Part shown: piece after piece, positions 40,796 through 53,344 of the stretch | How positions within the stretch are numbered: position 1 is the stretch's first letter | How the letters are laid out: each line of letters begins with the position of its first letter | Assembly: GCA_018340805.1 (NCBI GenBank) | Contig: JACMZG010001863.1 | Location: 53,243,073-53,307,072, forward strand | Direction of reading: 5' to 3' | DNA length: 64,000 nt | Source: Microvelia longipes | Lineage: Eukaryota; Arthropoda; Insecta; Hemiptera; Veliidae | Notes under the pieces: generated by a model | Database searches by the model: none | The model's input: only the letters and a program-made list of their open reading frames with translations | What the model was told of the DNA's origin: nothing | Made by a program: the position numbers and the translations under genes

Positions 40796-42270
40796 TCGGT
40801 GATTGCAGACTTGATGTAGATGATGGAGACAATGCCATCAGCAATTGCAGACTTGATGTAGATGATGGAGACAATGACATCAGCAATTGCAGACTTGATA
40901 TAGATGATGGAGGCAATGACATCAGCAATTGCAGACTTGATGCAGATGATGGAGACAATGCCATCAGCAATTGCAGACTTGATGCAGTGATGGAGAATGA
41001 CACAGCAGTTGCAGACTTGATGCAGATGATGGAGACAATGACATCAGCAGTTGCAGACTTGATATAGATGATAGAGACAATGACATCAGCAATTGAAGAC
41101 TTGATGTAGATGATGGAGGCAATGACATCAGCAATTGCAGACTTGATGCAGATGATGTAGGCAATGACATCAGCAATTGCAAACTTGATGTAGATGATGG
41201 AGGCAATGACATCAGCAATTGCAGACTTGATGCAGATGATGTAGGCAATGACATCAGCAATTGCAGACTTGATGTAGATGATGGAGGCAATGCCATCAGC
41301 AATTGCAGACTTGATGCAGATGATGGAGACAATGACATCAGCAGTTGCAGACTTGATGTAGATGATGGAGGCAATGACATCAGCAATTGCAGACTTGATA
41401 TAGATGATAGAGACAATGACATCAGCAATTGAAGACTTGATGTAGATGATGGAGGCAATGACATCAGCAATTGCAGACTTGATATAGATGATAGAGACAA
41501 TGACATCAGCAATTGAAGACTTGATGTAGATGATGCAATGACATCAGCAATTGCAACTTGATGTAGATGATGGAGGCAATGACATCAGCAATTGCAGACT
41601 TGATGTAGATGATGGAGGCAATGACATCAGCAATTGCAGACTTGATGCAGATGATGGAGACAATGACATCAGCAATTGCAGACTTGATGCAGATGATGGA
41701 GGCAATGATGTCAGCAATTGCAGACTTGATGCAGATGATGGAGGCAATGACATCAGCAATTGCAGACTTGATGCAGATGATGTAGGCAATGACATCAGCA
41801 ATTGCAGACTTGATGTAGATGATGGAGGCAATGACATCAGCAATTGCAGACTTGATGTAGATGATGGAGGCAATGACGTCAGCAATTGCAGACTTGATGT
41901 AGATGATGGAGGCAATGACATCAGCAATTGCAGACTTGATATAGATGATTGACATCAGCAATTGCAGACTTGATGTAGATGATGGAGCAATGACATCAGC
42001 AATTGCAGACTTGATGCAGATGATGGAGGCAATGACATCAGCAATTGCAGACTTGATGTAGATGATGGAGGCAATGATGTCAGCAAATGCAGACAGATGA
42101 TGCAATGATCAGCAATTGCAGACTTGATGCAGATGATGGAGGCAATGAATCAGCAATTGCACTTGATGTAGATGATGCAAGATGTCAGCAGACTTGATGC
42201 GACAATGACATCAGCAATTGCAGACTTGATGCAGATGATGGAGGCAATGATGTCAGCAAATGCACGCTAG
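40796..42270. repeat. 42-bp minisatellite, about 35 copies
   Basis: Tandem units GACTTGATGTAGATGATGGA then GGCAATGACATCAGCAATTG CA (42 bp), with point variants and a few shortened units after 41940. Because 42 is divisible by three and the unit lacks stops in several frames, long repetitive open frames appear on both strands. No start context, splice sites or non-repeat coding flank supports a protein. Confidence 0.95.
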
Positions 42271-42462
42271 ATGTAGATGATAGGGACATCACAAGGGGAA
42301 AAGCTATACGCTTACACCTTTCTTTTCTTTTTACTGTAATCGCTATAACCTTTCCCGTCATGACATCCCTAAAATTCCAAGTGATGTTTGAGATAGACTT
42401 TGTTGTGCTGCAGAAGAAGGAAGAGTTTTAAGTTTGCTTATATAATAAATCCACAGTATATT

Positions 42463-43008
42463 ATCCAGTCTACCACATATGATCCCATCCACTATATCTG
42501 ATGCCATCCAATAAATATGATCCTATCCACTATATCTGATCCTATCCACTAAATATGATCCATCAACTATATATCCATCCACTATTTAAGATCCTATCAC
42601 TATATATGATCCATCTACTATCTAAGATCCTATCACTATACATGATCCATCCACTATCTAAGATCCTATCATTAAATAATATCCCATCACTATATATGAT
42701 CCATCAACTATATATCCATCCACTATCTAAGATCCTATCACTATATATGATCCATCCACTATTTAAGATCCTATCACTAAATAAGATCCCATCACTATAT
42801 ATGATCCACCAACTATATATCCATCCCCTATCTAAGATTCTATCACTATATATGATCCATCCACTATCTAAGATCCTATCACTATATATGATCCATCCAC
42901 TAAGATCCTATCACTATACATGATCCATCCACAATCTAAGATCCTATCACTATACATGATCCATCCACAATCTAAGATCCTATCACTATACATGATCTAC
43001 CCACTCTA
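42463..43008. repeat. about 36-bp tandem repeat
   Basis: Units of ATGATCCATCCACTATCTAA then GATCCTATCACTATAT, with an early block of shorter TATCTGATCCTATCCAC units. About 15 copies in total. Non-coding. Confidence 0.92.
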
Positions 43009-43174
43009 TTTTATACAAGTATAACAAGAAGAGCAAACTCTTCATCTATTATTTTCTGACTTAAGATTATTTCATAATTTTATTTTATGGGTCAACTATG
43101 AGATCTATTGTCATTATACTGTAGTATAAAGCAAGTCAACATTCTTTACTTTAAATTTAATTCTTGACATGAGT

Positions 43175-43350
43175 TTATGTCACAGCTAACTACTACAGTA
43201 TATAGTCACTGCTAACTATTATAGTATATAGTCACTGATAACTAATATAGTATATAGTCATTGCTAACTACTATAGTATATAGTCACTGCTAACTACTAC
43301 ACTATATAGTCACTGCTAAATACTATAGTATATAGTCACTGCTAACTACA
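43175..43350. repeat. 26-bp tandem repeat
   Basis: About seven units of TAGTCACTGCTAACTACTAT then AGTATA. Confidence 0.92.
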
Positions 43351-43377
43351 TGTATAATTTGTCATAACTAACTAACT

Positions 43378-43414
43378 AATCATAATTTGTTACATAATGT
43401 AACAAATTATGATT
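43378..43414. repeat. 37-nt perfect palindrome
   Basis: AATCATAATTTGTTACAT at 43378-43395, central A at 43396, and its exact reverse complement at 43397-43414. It can form an 18-bp cruciform arm. It directly follows the 26-bp array. Confidence 0.9.
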
Positions 43415-43444
43415 GTTGGTAACATAACAACTTATAAAGTTTCA

Positions 43445-44095
43445 TTATTGGAAAAAAATATGTCACTCCACTAAGTATATATTCTGTCTGTCTCCTAGCT
43501 ACTTTACTTCCCTTTCACCGATATATATTTTATCTCATTTTATTTATTTATTAAGTTTATACCTATTTATCTTTTTGATTTTTTAATCTTTATTTATTTT
43601 ATTTCATTTTTTATCTATTTATTTAAAACACCTGTGAAAAAAATGTGTTAACAAAAATAATATTAAGTTTTAAGATATTTATTTATTTAGTTACTTTTGG
43701 AGAGAAGTTGGATTGGTCTACAATTGATAATTTCTATAATACCATTATATTTTGTACAACTAAAATCTCATGTACTGATTAATCGATAAGGTGAGTTAAT
43801 AATTAATAGATCATACAATTACAAGATCATACTCTCCACATAAAATATTAAATGACAGAGCCAATTTTTTGTTAGAAAAGCAAATTATTATTATGTTTCT
43901 ACGGTAACATATTTATTATTATTTGTACTATTTATGTCAAATTAAATTCATTCCTTGTTTGTAATTTGATTAAGTGTGTTATTATTTCACAGTTAATATT
44001 AAGTAAGATTAATATTCTAACACTTTTAACCTGTACAGTCATCATCAATGCCAACAAACAATGTATGAAGGTAGTAAGAGGTCACTTGTTAGGTA
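43445..44095. other. AT-rich sequence, nothing recognised
   Basis: T-rich stretches (43540-43640) and no motif that I can assign. Confidence 0.4.
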
Positions 44096-44868
44096 TGACA
44101 GATTAGACTCTGATCTGGATTCTGTGGAGAGTAAATAAGTTAAAAGTTATATCTTGATTGGTCAATTACTTATAAACCATTTACGTTAACAGACAAATCA
44201 GACTCTGATCTGGATTCTGTGGGGAGTAAATAAGTTAAAAGTTATATCCTGATTGGTCAATTACTTTAAACCATTTACGTTAACAGACAAATCAGACTCT
44301 GATCTGGATTCTGTGGGGAGTAAATAAGTTAAAAGTTATATCCTGATTGGTCAATTACTTATAAACCATTTACGTTAACAGACAAATCAGACTCTGATCT
44401 GGATTCTGTGGGGAGTAAATAAGTTAAAAGTTATATCCTGATTGGTCAATTACTTATAAACCATTTACGTTAACAGACAAATCAGACTCTGATCTGGATT
44501 CTGTGGGGAGTAAATAAGTTAAAAGTTATATCCTGATTGGTCAATTACTTATAAACCATTTACGTTAACAGACAAATCAGACTCTGATCTGGATTCTGTG
44601 GGGAGTAAATAAGTTAAAAGTTATATCCTGATTGGTCAATTACTTATAAACCATTTACGTTAACAGACAAATCAGACTCTGATCTGGATTCTGTGGGAGT
44701 AAATAAGTTAAAAGTTATATCCTGATTGGTCAATTACTTATAAACCATTTACGTTAACAGACAAATCAGACTCTGATCTGGATTCTGTGGAGAGTAAATA
44801 AGTTAAAAGTTATATCCTGATTGGTCAATTACTTATAAACCTTTTATGTTAACAGACAAATCAGGTTG
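44096..44868. repeat. 95-bp tandem repeat, about 8 copies, one CCAAT site per unit
   Basis: Each unit reads GACTCTGATCTGGATTCTGT, GGGGAGTAAATAAGTTAAAAG, TTATATCCTGATTGGTCAAT, TACTTATAAACCATTTACG. Copies are almost identical, so the array is young. On the minus strand every unit has GACCAATCAG, an exact NF-Y/CCAAT-type site. It lies about 3 kb downstream of the proposed kismet promoter. Confidence 0.95.
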
Positions 44869-44869
44869 T

Positions 44870-47590
44870 TAAATATTATTCGAGATATTTAACCTCATTT
44901 TCAAATATATTTCATGACATTTAGAAATCTTAGAGGTTTAACCAGTCATAAGTTGAATCAGCGCAACATAACCAGGTTTAAATAAGTAGCGCTATTACTT
45001 GTTAAATCAAAATTAGAACTAATACAATAAAATGACCACTCAGAATGCTTCCCAAAACTTTTTAATGTCACTTATTCCATAATACTTGATTTTAATATTT
45101 TTGAAATAATTTACTTAAAATTACAAAAATACATTTTATATAACATATTTGATTTGACAGCTTGAGGCCCCTGAAGACACAACAAGTTCCAGAACCATCA
45201 AACCAGGTAAGCCAAGATATCTGGAATGACTTTTCCTATAAAAATAATTTATCAAATTTCACGATTTTAGCTGTGAAATTTGATTGAAACTATTCATAAG
45301 AACAATTTAAACTTGGATGACACTTGGTGAGTTTAAGTTTTTTGAGATTGTTTACAAGTATTTCCTTGAGTTAATTTCTACAATAAATCAAGAAATATTT
45401 AAGTTATAACCTAAAGTAAACTACTTTAGGTCAATATTGTTGCTGCAATTCATGCTATTCTATTGGTTGGTTTTGTTTTGTTTAAATATTATATAAGAAA
45501 CTGGTGATCCGTAATCAAAACTTGGTTACATTACATTAACATACAACATGGAAGTCTCACTGTTTGAGTTCTCGACTCTATGGAGACATCACTTAAAGGC
45601 TTATTAAAAACCAACAACAGTTTCTATCTCATTAAAACCTGATTTTACTAAGGGGCATCAGAGCACTTTCACATTAACTTCAAATCAACTTGAAGTTGGA
45701 TTCAAAAAAGGTTATAGTGTAAACAGTGCTTGAGATAGGCATAGAGATGACTTGAGATTGGACTTTAGTCATTTTAATTTAGGGTGACTGCAACATATTA
45801 ATTGCTTACCAGAGGAAATTTAAAAAAGTAACCTGACTAAAGACCTCTAGATTATATCTCTCTAGAATAGATCCTTAGATTTTATCTCCCTTTTTTTAGA
45901 GATAAAATCAAATAACCAGAACAAAATTACAGTAACTAATATAGTAGAACATAAATACAAAACAAAACACATATAATGTATGAAAAGCAAAAGACAGTTG
46001 ATTTAATATAACATTAACACACCCTTAGAAGAGGTTTCAATGAGGTTACACGGAGCCCCAAAAATATTTTTCAATCTTCTATATCTATTGAGACAGGCTA
46101 TGCCCCCTCAAAGTCGTGGCAAAACTGGGACCAAATTTTTAACAAAAGTGATAAAATAATTTTAGTTAATAATTTTAGTAAAAAGTTTATTAATACAAAT
46201 TATGTGGTTAACTTAATTAAGTAAAGGTGTACATGCGTTCTACCATTTTTAAAGTCTTGTTGACATGATTGTGAATAAGGCAATTGATAGATTGGACTTT
46301 AGTAGATTTTAAATTAGGGTGACTGTAACATATTAATTCCGTTCAAGCCCTCATCAAAAATTACATTTAGGAAATATTTCATTAGCAGGAATAATAAATT
46401 TAGATTGTCCTATAATAAATTTATAGGACAAACTAAAATTACAATTTACTTTAATAAACCCATAAAAAAAAATTAAATTTCTCAAATGACAACAAATAAA
46501 AGTTTGCTTAAAATTTGGAAGTTTTATTAAATAGGTACATTAATCTTTAATTAGGTGATGAATAAAAAGCATTCAAAAAAGTAAATTGGAAAAGAGGAAT
46601 GAATAAAATAGCATCAAGATCAAATAGGTGCAGGAAGTGTGGAAGACTAGAAAATATAAGTACAATTACACACAGTAGGTACTGAAAAAAAAAACTGCAT
46701 TCAGAATGTAAGAGCAGAGTAATGACAGACTGGGGGAGTCACCCCCACTTGCACTGTCTGGCTTTTTCTAGACTTCTAGAGGTTAACTTAAAACTTAGCT
46801 TCACAACTATACATAATAAATATATTAAAGTAAACAAAACAATAATAACAAACAAAAATGTCAACAAAAACAGAATTACTTATCAACTTTTAACAAAAAG
46901 AAGAAAATCGATGCAGACAAAATTAGATACATAACCTTACGTACGAATAACATCCGCCTTAATACCAAATATTTTACTAAAATATCTTATTAAACACTCT
47001 ATAAATGTATTAATTATACAGAATATGAGTTGATGGAAAGGAATACACGTATTTAAATGAATAAATAATGGAAATAATAAGTTATTTGACGGCTCGAAGT
47101 ACGAGATACGGCTGGCAATGTATTAGTGCTTATTAACATAAGTTTTATTAATGAAAATAAGATAAATGAAAGATGCAAAGGCCGGGGATGAAAAATAAAT
47201 ATATATAGTAAGTTTATGAATGTAAATATACGTACGAATCATGTAAATATGAAGCGAATAGTCACCCCATCGCGGCAACTACTTTACAATCACTTATTTT
47301 ATTGACCAGTTGTTTTAATTATGATCTTTAATGATTGGTTTTGAGACCCACTCGGTTTAACTCTTTTAATACTCTATATAAAAGTAAACAAATCACTATT
47401 TACAATATTACAACTTTAGAAATATCGAAATTAATACTAAAAACAACATAAAACTAACATCACTGGAAATAGAAAAAATAATTACGGTATAAACTACGAG
47501 GGGAGAACAATGAACTTTGCGAACGCCATGGATGTCCCCTTTCGGCTTGGGTGAACCGATCCGCTCAATACTCGATACCACGCGCACTCC
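44870..47590. other. inferred first intron of kismet, promoter-proximal part
   Basis: No exon or array recognised. Contains the second copy of the GGCTATGCCCCCT repeat (46008-46120) and a 23-bp duplicated phrase (TAGGGTGACTGYAACATATTA ATT at about 45780 and 46314). Confidence 0.5.
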
Positions 47591-47599
47591 GACCGCGTC

Positions 47600-47950
47600 C
47601 GGCCCGATTCCTTTATACTTCCAATCACTCCGAATTTTAAATTTCCGTATTTCATGCAATTAAAAAAATGTTACTCACTCATTTTTTTAATATTAGAAGA
47701 TCCATAAAATATCGCAAAAAATATCAGAGTCTTTCTTGAGACATCGTACTGAACTGTAATCTTGTAAAACGCGAACTGACTCGGTACAATCTAGGCTCTG
47801 ATTGGTCCAAATGCTCCCGCCAGTAGGTATGACCCCTAGTTGTCATTCCTATCCACCAATCGAGTCGCTTCGTTCTAGAGAGGATTAAAAAACAAGATGC
47901 TCTGCCAGCCAATCACGGACCATTATTGGGTGCATCTCCCTCATCTTAAC
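47600..47950 (-). promoter_or_regulatory. candidate kismet promoter: CCAAT cluster, TATA and initiator-like sites
   Basis: A CpG-containing, relatively GC-rich island in AT-rich DNA. CCAAT or ATTGG occurs at 47621, 47801, 47856, 47909 and 47925. On the minus strand there is TATAAAG at 47617-47611, just downstream of a CCAAT, and an arthropod initiator TCAGTT near 47779. A GTGAGT donor-like site at 47678-47673 could end a noncoding first exon. Orientation and link to kismet are inferred from position (upstream of 37748, no other gene between). Confidence 0.4.
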
Positions 47951-48388
47951 CCCGCCAAATCTTATTTAAATTCAAATGTATCATTGATAATTTTGTTTTA
48001 TTATTTAATAATCCGTCAATTTTTTCGGATATATTTGATAATTTTAAAAATCTGTAAAAATAAATAAAAAATGTGTGTATGTATATATAAACTTTCAATA
48101 TAAAAATATAATATATATAAATATATACTAGAAAACCAATATGTTGAAATCCGACCAAAAATATAAATTTAAGGACATTTAGGTATTTGCGCTTAAATTT
48201 AATTTGTAAATTATTTGCCTCGATGAGTTCTAAACGTTTATTCAACCAATATTCAAAATTCAAATAAAAATAGAAATAAAATAATTTTAATAAATAAAAT
48301 AATTAAAAATAAAAAAAAATAAATAAAAAAATAATTTTTATTTTTTTGAAAGTACAAAAAGGAGTATAAATATATATAAAACAATAAA

Positions 48389-50205
48389 ACTAGTAATGCG
48401 TTGCATCAAGAACTCACGTCAAAAGAATACATCAAATAAAATTATTTATTTAAAGCGAGCCAAGATAGTCTATCAAAACATTCGGACGCTATACTATTTT
48501 AAAGTATAAAGTCGAAAAGGCTCGCATCGCTTGCTAGTTAAGGTATCTTTAACATTTTACATAGAATAAAAGGCTCGCTTCGCTCGCTACAATACGTATA
48601 TTTATCATAATACATAGTAAAAAAGGCTCGCTTCGCTCGCTAGGTTGCTTATATTTATAATAATTCAATTTTAAAAAAAGGCTCGCTTCGCTCGCTAGAT
48701 TGCTTATATTTATAATAATACAAAGTTAAAATAAAGGCCCGCTTCGCTCGCTAGATTGCGTATATTTATAATAATGCATAAAAAAAAGGCTTGCTAAATT
48801 GCTATATTTACAATAATACATAGTAAAAAAAGGCTCGCTTCGCTCGCTAGAATGCTTATCTTTAAAATAATACATAATAAAAAAGGCTCGCTTCGTTCGC
48901 AAGAATGCCTATATTTATTATAATAAAAAGTAAAAAAGGCTCGCTTCGCTCGCTAGAATGCTTATATTTATAATAATACATAGTAAATAAGGCTCTCTTC
49001 GCTCGCTAGATTGCGTAGATTTATATTAATGCAAAGCAAAAAGGCTCGCTTCGCTCGCTAGAGTGTACATGTTTATAATAATGCATAGTAAAAAAAGGCT
49101 CGCTTCGCTCGCTAGATTGCTATATTTATAATAATACATAGTAAAAAAGGCTCGCTTCGCTCGCTAGATAGCTATATTAACAATAATTCATAGTAAAACA
49201 AAGGCTTGCTTTGCTCGCTAGAATGCTTATATTTATAATAATACATAATAGAAAAGGCTCGCTTCGCTTGCTAGAATGCTTATATTTATAATAATACATA
49301 GTAAATAAGGCTCGCTTCGCTTGCTACAGTGTGCATGTTTATAATAATGCATAGTAAAAAAGGCTCGCTAGATTGCGTATATTTATCATAATACAACGAT
49401 ATATTACTCGAGTTATTCCTTTAAATTTAAATTTTTTGATTCATTATTTTAACTGCCATTTTTAAATTATTCAACGAAATTTGAAATGTTGACCATGAAA
49501 TATATATTTTCTTTTTCTACTCTTTAAGAGTTTTAAAACGATATACAACACGATTTCATCGCACAAAATTTTTTTATCTGGTCCGCCATATTGGCCGCCA
49601 TTTTGAAAATATTTTTCGGAATATTGCCAAAAACTGTCTAGCTCAGACATATAGTTAATTTTATTTGTATAAAAGTATCTAAAGTATATTACAATAGATC
49701 TTTATCTTGTAAATTCTTATAAAATTAGTAAAAACTAATTATTATATTAAATTATGGCCGCCATGTTGAATTTTCCGAAATTTAGTATATATCATTTTTT
49801 GTTGTACTAATTAAGAGCTTTACAACGATATATTACTCGAGTTATTCCTTTAATTTTACATTTTTTGAGTTCATTATTTTAGCCGCCATTTTTAAACTAT
49901 TCAAAAAATTTTAAAATGTTGACATAAAACATATATTTTTATTTTTCTACTCTTTAAGAGCTTTAAAACGGTATACAACACGATTTTTTCGCTCAAAAAT
50001 TTTATTTATCCGATCCGCCATATTGGCTGCCATTTTGAAAATATTTTTCGGAATATTACCAAAATCTATACACCTCTGACACAAAAATTTTATCAAAATC
50101 GGTCAATTTTTACGGCAGTTATCGCGACTCGTACACACAAACATACACGCCGTCCCAATCTTCTGAAATGTAAGAACTCACTTACGTTCGTTCAATAAAA
50201 CGTAA
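48389..50205 (-). mobile_element. satellite-bearing element, copy A
   Basis: Begins ACTAGTAATGCGTTGCATCA, then an array, then about 800 bp of non-repeated sequence with several GCCGCCAT(A/G)TTG phrases, ending CGGCAGTTATCGCGACTCGT followed by ACACACAAACATACACGCC. Copy B (54400-57609) has the same parts in opposite orientation. No coding frame. Ends GATGCAASGCATTACTAG then T (read outward) would fit a Helitron-type 3' end with small hairpin; alternatively A and B are the arms of one foldback-type element. Confidence 0.7.
48455..49385. repeat. about 55-bp satellite with GCTCGCTTCGCTCGCT core
   Basis: About 17 units of AAAGGCTCGCTTCGCTCGCT, AGATTGCTTATATTTATAAT, AATACATAGTAAA. The core is GC-rich and strongly conserved while the AT part drifts, so the core is under some constraint or homogenised locally. 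Confidence 0.95.
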
Positions 50206-50281
50206 TTAAAAAATAAACAAAATAAGGTCTCAACTCAACTATTTGTTGATCTTCCGTTGAGCCATAATGTATTTAGTAAGA

Positions 50282-50339
50282 TATGTTTTAATAAGATATT
50301 TAGTAAGATATTATATATTATATAATATATATATATATA

Positions 50340-50394
<55 letters not shown>

Positions 50395-50428
50395 CATATA
50401 TATAGTAGTATTAGTAGGGGGGGGGGAG
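50282..50428. repeat. (TA)n microsatellite followed by a G10 run
   Basis: About 100 bp of alternating TA up to 50400, then TAGTAGTATTAGTA and a run of ten G near 50417-50426. The TAGTA part is the 3' tail of the adjoining LINE fragment. Confidence 0.9.
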
Positions 50429-50835
50429 GCCAAGCCTAGTGAGTAGACCTTCCTTTTGGATCCTTTTCACCAACCCTTGCATTGTATAGGCAATATAAGA
50501 TGAGGCTCGAGCACAAAAACGGATTAGAGGATACTGATGGAAACATAGTCAAGAGAGTTCATTGATATACAATGAGAAGAGTACTGGACCAAGTACTGAA
50601 CCTTGCATGCTTGACTCCTCTGGTTAACTCTATAGTCTGTGATAGAGTGCCTGTATACAGTGATTATACAGCCACTGTAATCTGTGATACCCCACATATT
50701 GCATCCATCCAGTTAAGCAATCCTTCGCGAGTGATATTAATTTATCAATAAAATTGTAATACAAGACATACATTTTATATACATAATAAAACTTTATGGA
50801 CCACATTATGAAACGCCTTTGAGAAGTCGAGCAGC
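50405..50835 (-). pseudogene. LINE fragments: 3' end plus reverse transcriptase pieces
   Basis: 50405-50490 matches the 3' end of the LINE at 54462 (GTTGGTGAAAAGGAYCC...). Upstream on the minus strand, about 50608-50556 reads QGSVLGPVLFSLYINEL, the canonical reverse transcriptase block before the YxDD motif, and about 50828-50775 reads WLLDFSKAFHNVVHKVLL, carrying the first catalytic Asp region. Frames are interrupted, so it is dead. The QGSVLGP part recurs at 58025-58100. Confidence 0.8.
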
Positions 50836-50904
50836 CAAATTGAAATTGAATAATAATAGAATTATCCACACCGTTGCGTCAATTAAATTGATATTCTTTC
50901 TACT

Positions 50905-51030
50905 AATACTCTTTTGACTAATTTTTAGTCGAAAGATTAGTTATTATTATATATTAATAAATATAGGACTTTTGTGTAATTAATCTGCTTTTATTTATAT
51001 ATTTTTTTATAAGTCCACAAAAAGAAACTT
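50905..51030 (+). repeat. half copy of the foldback element
   Basis: TTGACTAATTTTTAGTCGAA then AGATTAGTTATTATTATATA and GGACTTTTGTGTAATTAATC, ending in the outer flank AAGTCCACAAAAAGAAAC. Only one arm is present. Confidence 0.8.
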
Positions 51031-51302
51031 TTTAATATTAAAAATTATGTCATTTACCGGAAAAAATTACATTTTCCGGAAAATTCATAAATCACGGGAA
51101 TTTTTCTTGATCGATTTGAAATTTGGCACGTTGTATATAGGACCAACATATGTGCCAAGTTTCATTTTATTATCAGCATTACTTTAAGTATTATCGAATG
51201 ACTTGTCGTCTTTTAAAAATTATTCAAGCTTTTGAAGAGGAATAGGTCCAAAATAATAAATAATTTTGGATAACAATAATTATTTATTGTTACTTAACAT
51301 AT

Positions 51303-52550
51303 ATTTATTTATTTATTTATTAGTCAATACAATATTACATGCAATATTAAAATTTACAGAATACTCATACAATATAAATTGATTTGATTACAATATGTCA
51401 TATGTATTGGGAATAAGAGCCTCCAAGAAGAAAACCTTGAAACAGGAGGCTCTTTGTCACTGATTTTAGGTTTAAGGCTTTTAATTTCTTTATTGGTTAG
51501 TTTAGAATGAAAACAAATTAATGATATAAAATGAATAGAAAGCTAAAACTAGTTATAACAAAACAGTCAATAATAATAACATTAATAATACTAATACTAA
51601 GAAGAAAAAAAATAATACTAAAATAATACTAATGCTAAGATATTAAAAAAATAAAAAAAGAGAACAACAAAAAAATAAATAAATAAAAAATAAAAGAATA
51701 AAAGGAGAGAACCAAAAAAAAGAAAAAAAAATATAACTGAAAAACTACAAATTTGCTAGCCAGAGCTTTATTGCTTTTTTAAATATATTATAATATTTAA
51801 AATCTTCAATATTTCTAATTTGCTCTGGTAGCGAGTTGTATAATTTAGGTCCTGGAACACTGGCATGTCTAAAAAGTAGGTTAGTGTTGCATGCAATGAA
51901 GCAACTTTTTTATTTGACCTATTCCTGGTTTGGTACCTATGATCTATAAAATGTTTTTCGGTTTTGAAGAACAACAATAACACTGATTTCTTAAATAATT
52001 TAGTAACATTAAATACAGGAAAGTTTGAGAACAACTCCTCTGTTGGATAAAGCAATGGTTTACGCAGAATTACTTTTATTACAGCTTTTTGCGCTATTTC
52101 TAAGGAAGTTAAGTTAGATGGGTAAGCAGAACCCCAAACTATAATACCATAGCTCAGTATAGATTCAACTAATGCAAAATATACCTGTTTCATGACATTA
52201 ATGTTGCAAAATTCTCTTAGGCATCTAAAGTAGTAAAAGAATTTTCTAATTTTTTTACAAAGTGAATCTATATGAGGTTTCCAACTTAACCTATTATCAA
52301 TGATAACGCCCAGATATTTAATACATTCAGTTTTTTGTATTGAGGGACAGTTACATGAATTTGTATTTGGGGATAGACTACATTTACAGTCATGACTTTT
52401 TATACTATTAACTGCAATAGGCTGGCCTGAATTATTATGGAAGAAGGTTATAAATTTCGTTTTTTTTGTGTTAAGATAAAGTAAGTTAGAATGCAGCCAT
52501 TTATTGATTAGTGTAAGCCCTTGTTCAGCCCTTTGTTTTTGATATATAAT
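51303..52550 (-). pseudogene. 5'-truncated LINE ORF2, reverse transcriptase C-terminal half
   Basis: Minus-strand reading runs QRAEQGLTLINKWLHSNLLY, NTKKTKFITF, IKYLGVIIDNRLSWKPHID (the conserved LGV.ID..L.W...I motif), then from 52193 YFALVESILSYGIIVWGSAY and IAQKAVIKVIL. The main frame stays open to the stop at 51768, so this copy is younger than the others, but the 5' half including the YxDD box is absent. 3' tail is (AATA)n at about 51303-51322 on the minus strand. Jockey/CR1-like. Confidence 0.88.
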
Positions 52551-52559
52551 AACAAAAAT

Positions 52560-53000
52560 GTTAAGCCTTGAAAAAGATAAAATTATACCGAAAGCTCGGC
52601 AAATTAGTTTTTTTATATTTTTTTGGACCTATTCCTCCTCAAAAGCTTTCATAATTTAAAATAGAGGTCTCTATAAAGTTTTTTGTCTTTTAAAAATTGT
52701 AAATAATCGAAATATAATCAAATTGAGTTGGATTTGGTACAAATATGTCTCTTTATGTAATACATAAAGTAAACCAAGTTTCGTTTTAATTCGGCAAGTA
52801 TATCTACGGTTTTGTTGGATCATAAAAGTTAAGGACCATAGAGCGAGATCAGTGTCTGAATCGGTGTCCGCAGGAAATAAAACAGATGTATTTACTGTCT
52901 GAGGACGCGGGAAGCTGTTCCGAATACATGCTGCAGTGCATTTGGTGAATTTTATTTTTTGAAGAAAGAAAGAAACATCTTTTATTTTTCAATTACAAAT
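52560..53000. other. unassigned sequence
   Basis: Moderately AT-rich with no recognisable coding or repeat structure. Confidence 0.4.
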
Positions 53001-53077
53001 TAAAATTAAATAACAAATTGAAAAAAAAATAATTTGTTGAATTTGACTATATAAATAAATAAATAAATAAATAAAAA

Positions 53078-53106
53078 TAAATATATATATATATATAATA
53101 TATATA

Positions 53107-53165
<59 letters not shown>
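53078..53165. repeat. (TA)n microsatellite
   Basis: Interrupted then pure TA dinucleotides. The neighbouring minus-strand frames rich in Ile and Tyr are artefacts of this run. Confidence 0.95.
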
Positions 53166-53168
<3 letters not shown>

Positions 53169-53344
53169 TAGGAAGAACCTGTTCGCAGGAGGGATATACA
53201 TACATTAATAAAAACAAATCAAAGAAGAATGGATTATTCGCGGTTGTGCTAAAAAAAGAAAAGTTAAAAAAGGAAAAGTAAGTAAGAAGATAAAGGAAGT
53301 AAGTCCGAAGTAGTGAGGATGTGCGTAGCGAATCCGATGCGGCG

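Noticed and set aside
40964..42105. Long minus- and plus-strand open frames encoding Ser/Leu/Ile-rich or Asp/Gly/Asn-rich repeats
   Set aside because: They arise from a 42-bp minisatellite that lacks stops in several frames. There are frame-breaking indels and no coding flank.
42463..43350. Regularly spaced repeats resembling a CRISPR array
   Set aside because: Units are contiguous minisatellites without unique spacers, and the window is eukaryotic.
47408..47659. Minus-strand frame downstream of the TATA-like box, as a possible first coding exon
   Set aside because: Starts from TTG, has no in-phase donor joining 37748 (which has an in-frame stop before the kismet ATG), and no recognisable content.
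37708..47950. 16-bp identity between the kismet 5' leader (37708-37723) and the CCAAT island (47935-47950), TCTCCCTCATCTTAAC
   Set aside because: In a 64-kb AT-biased window one shared 16-mer is expected about by chance; flanks do not align.
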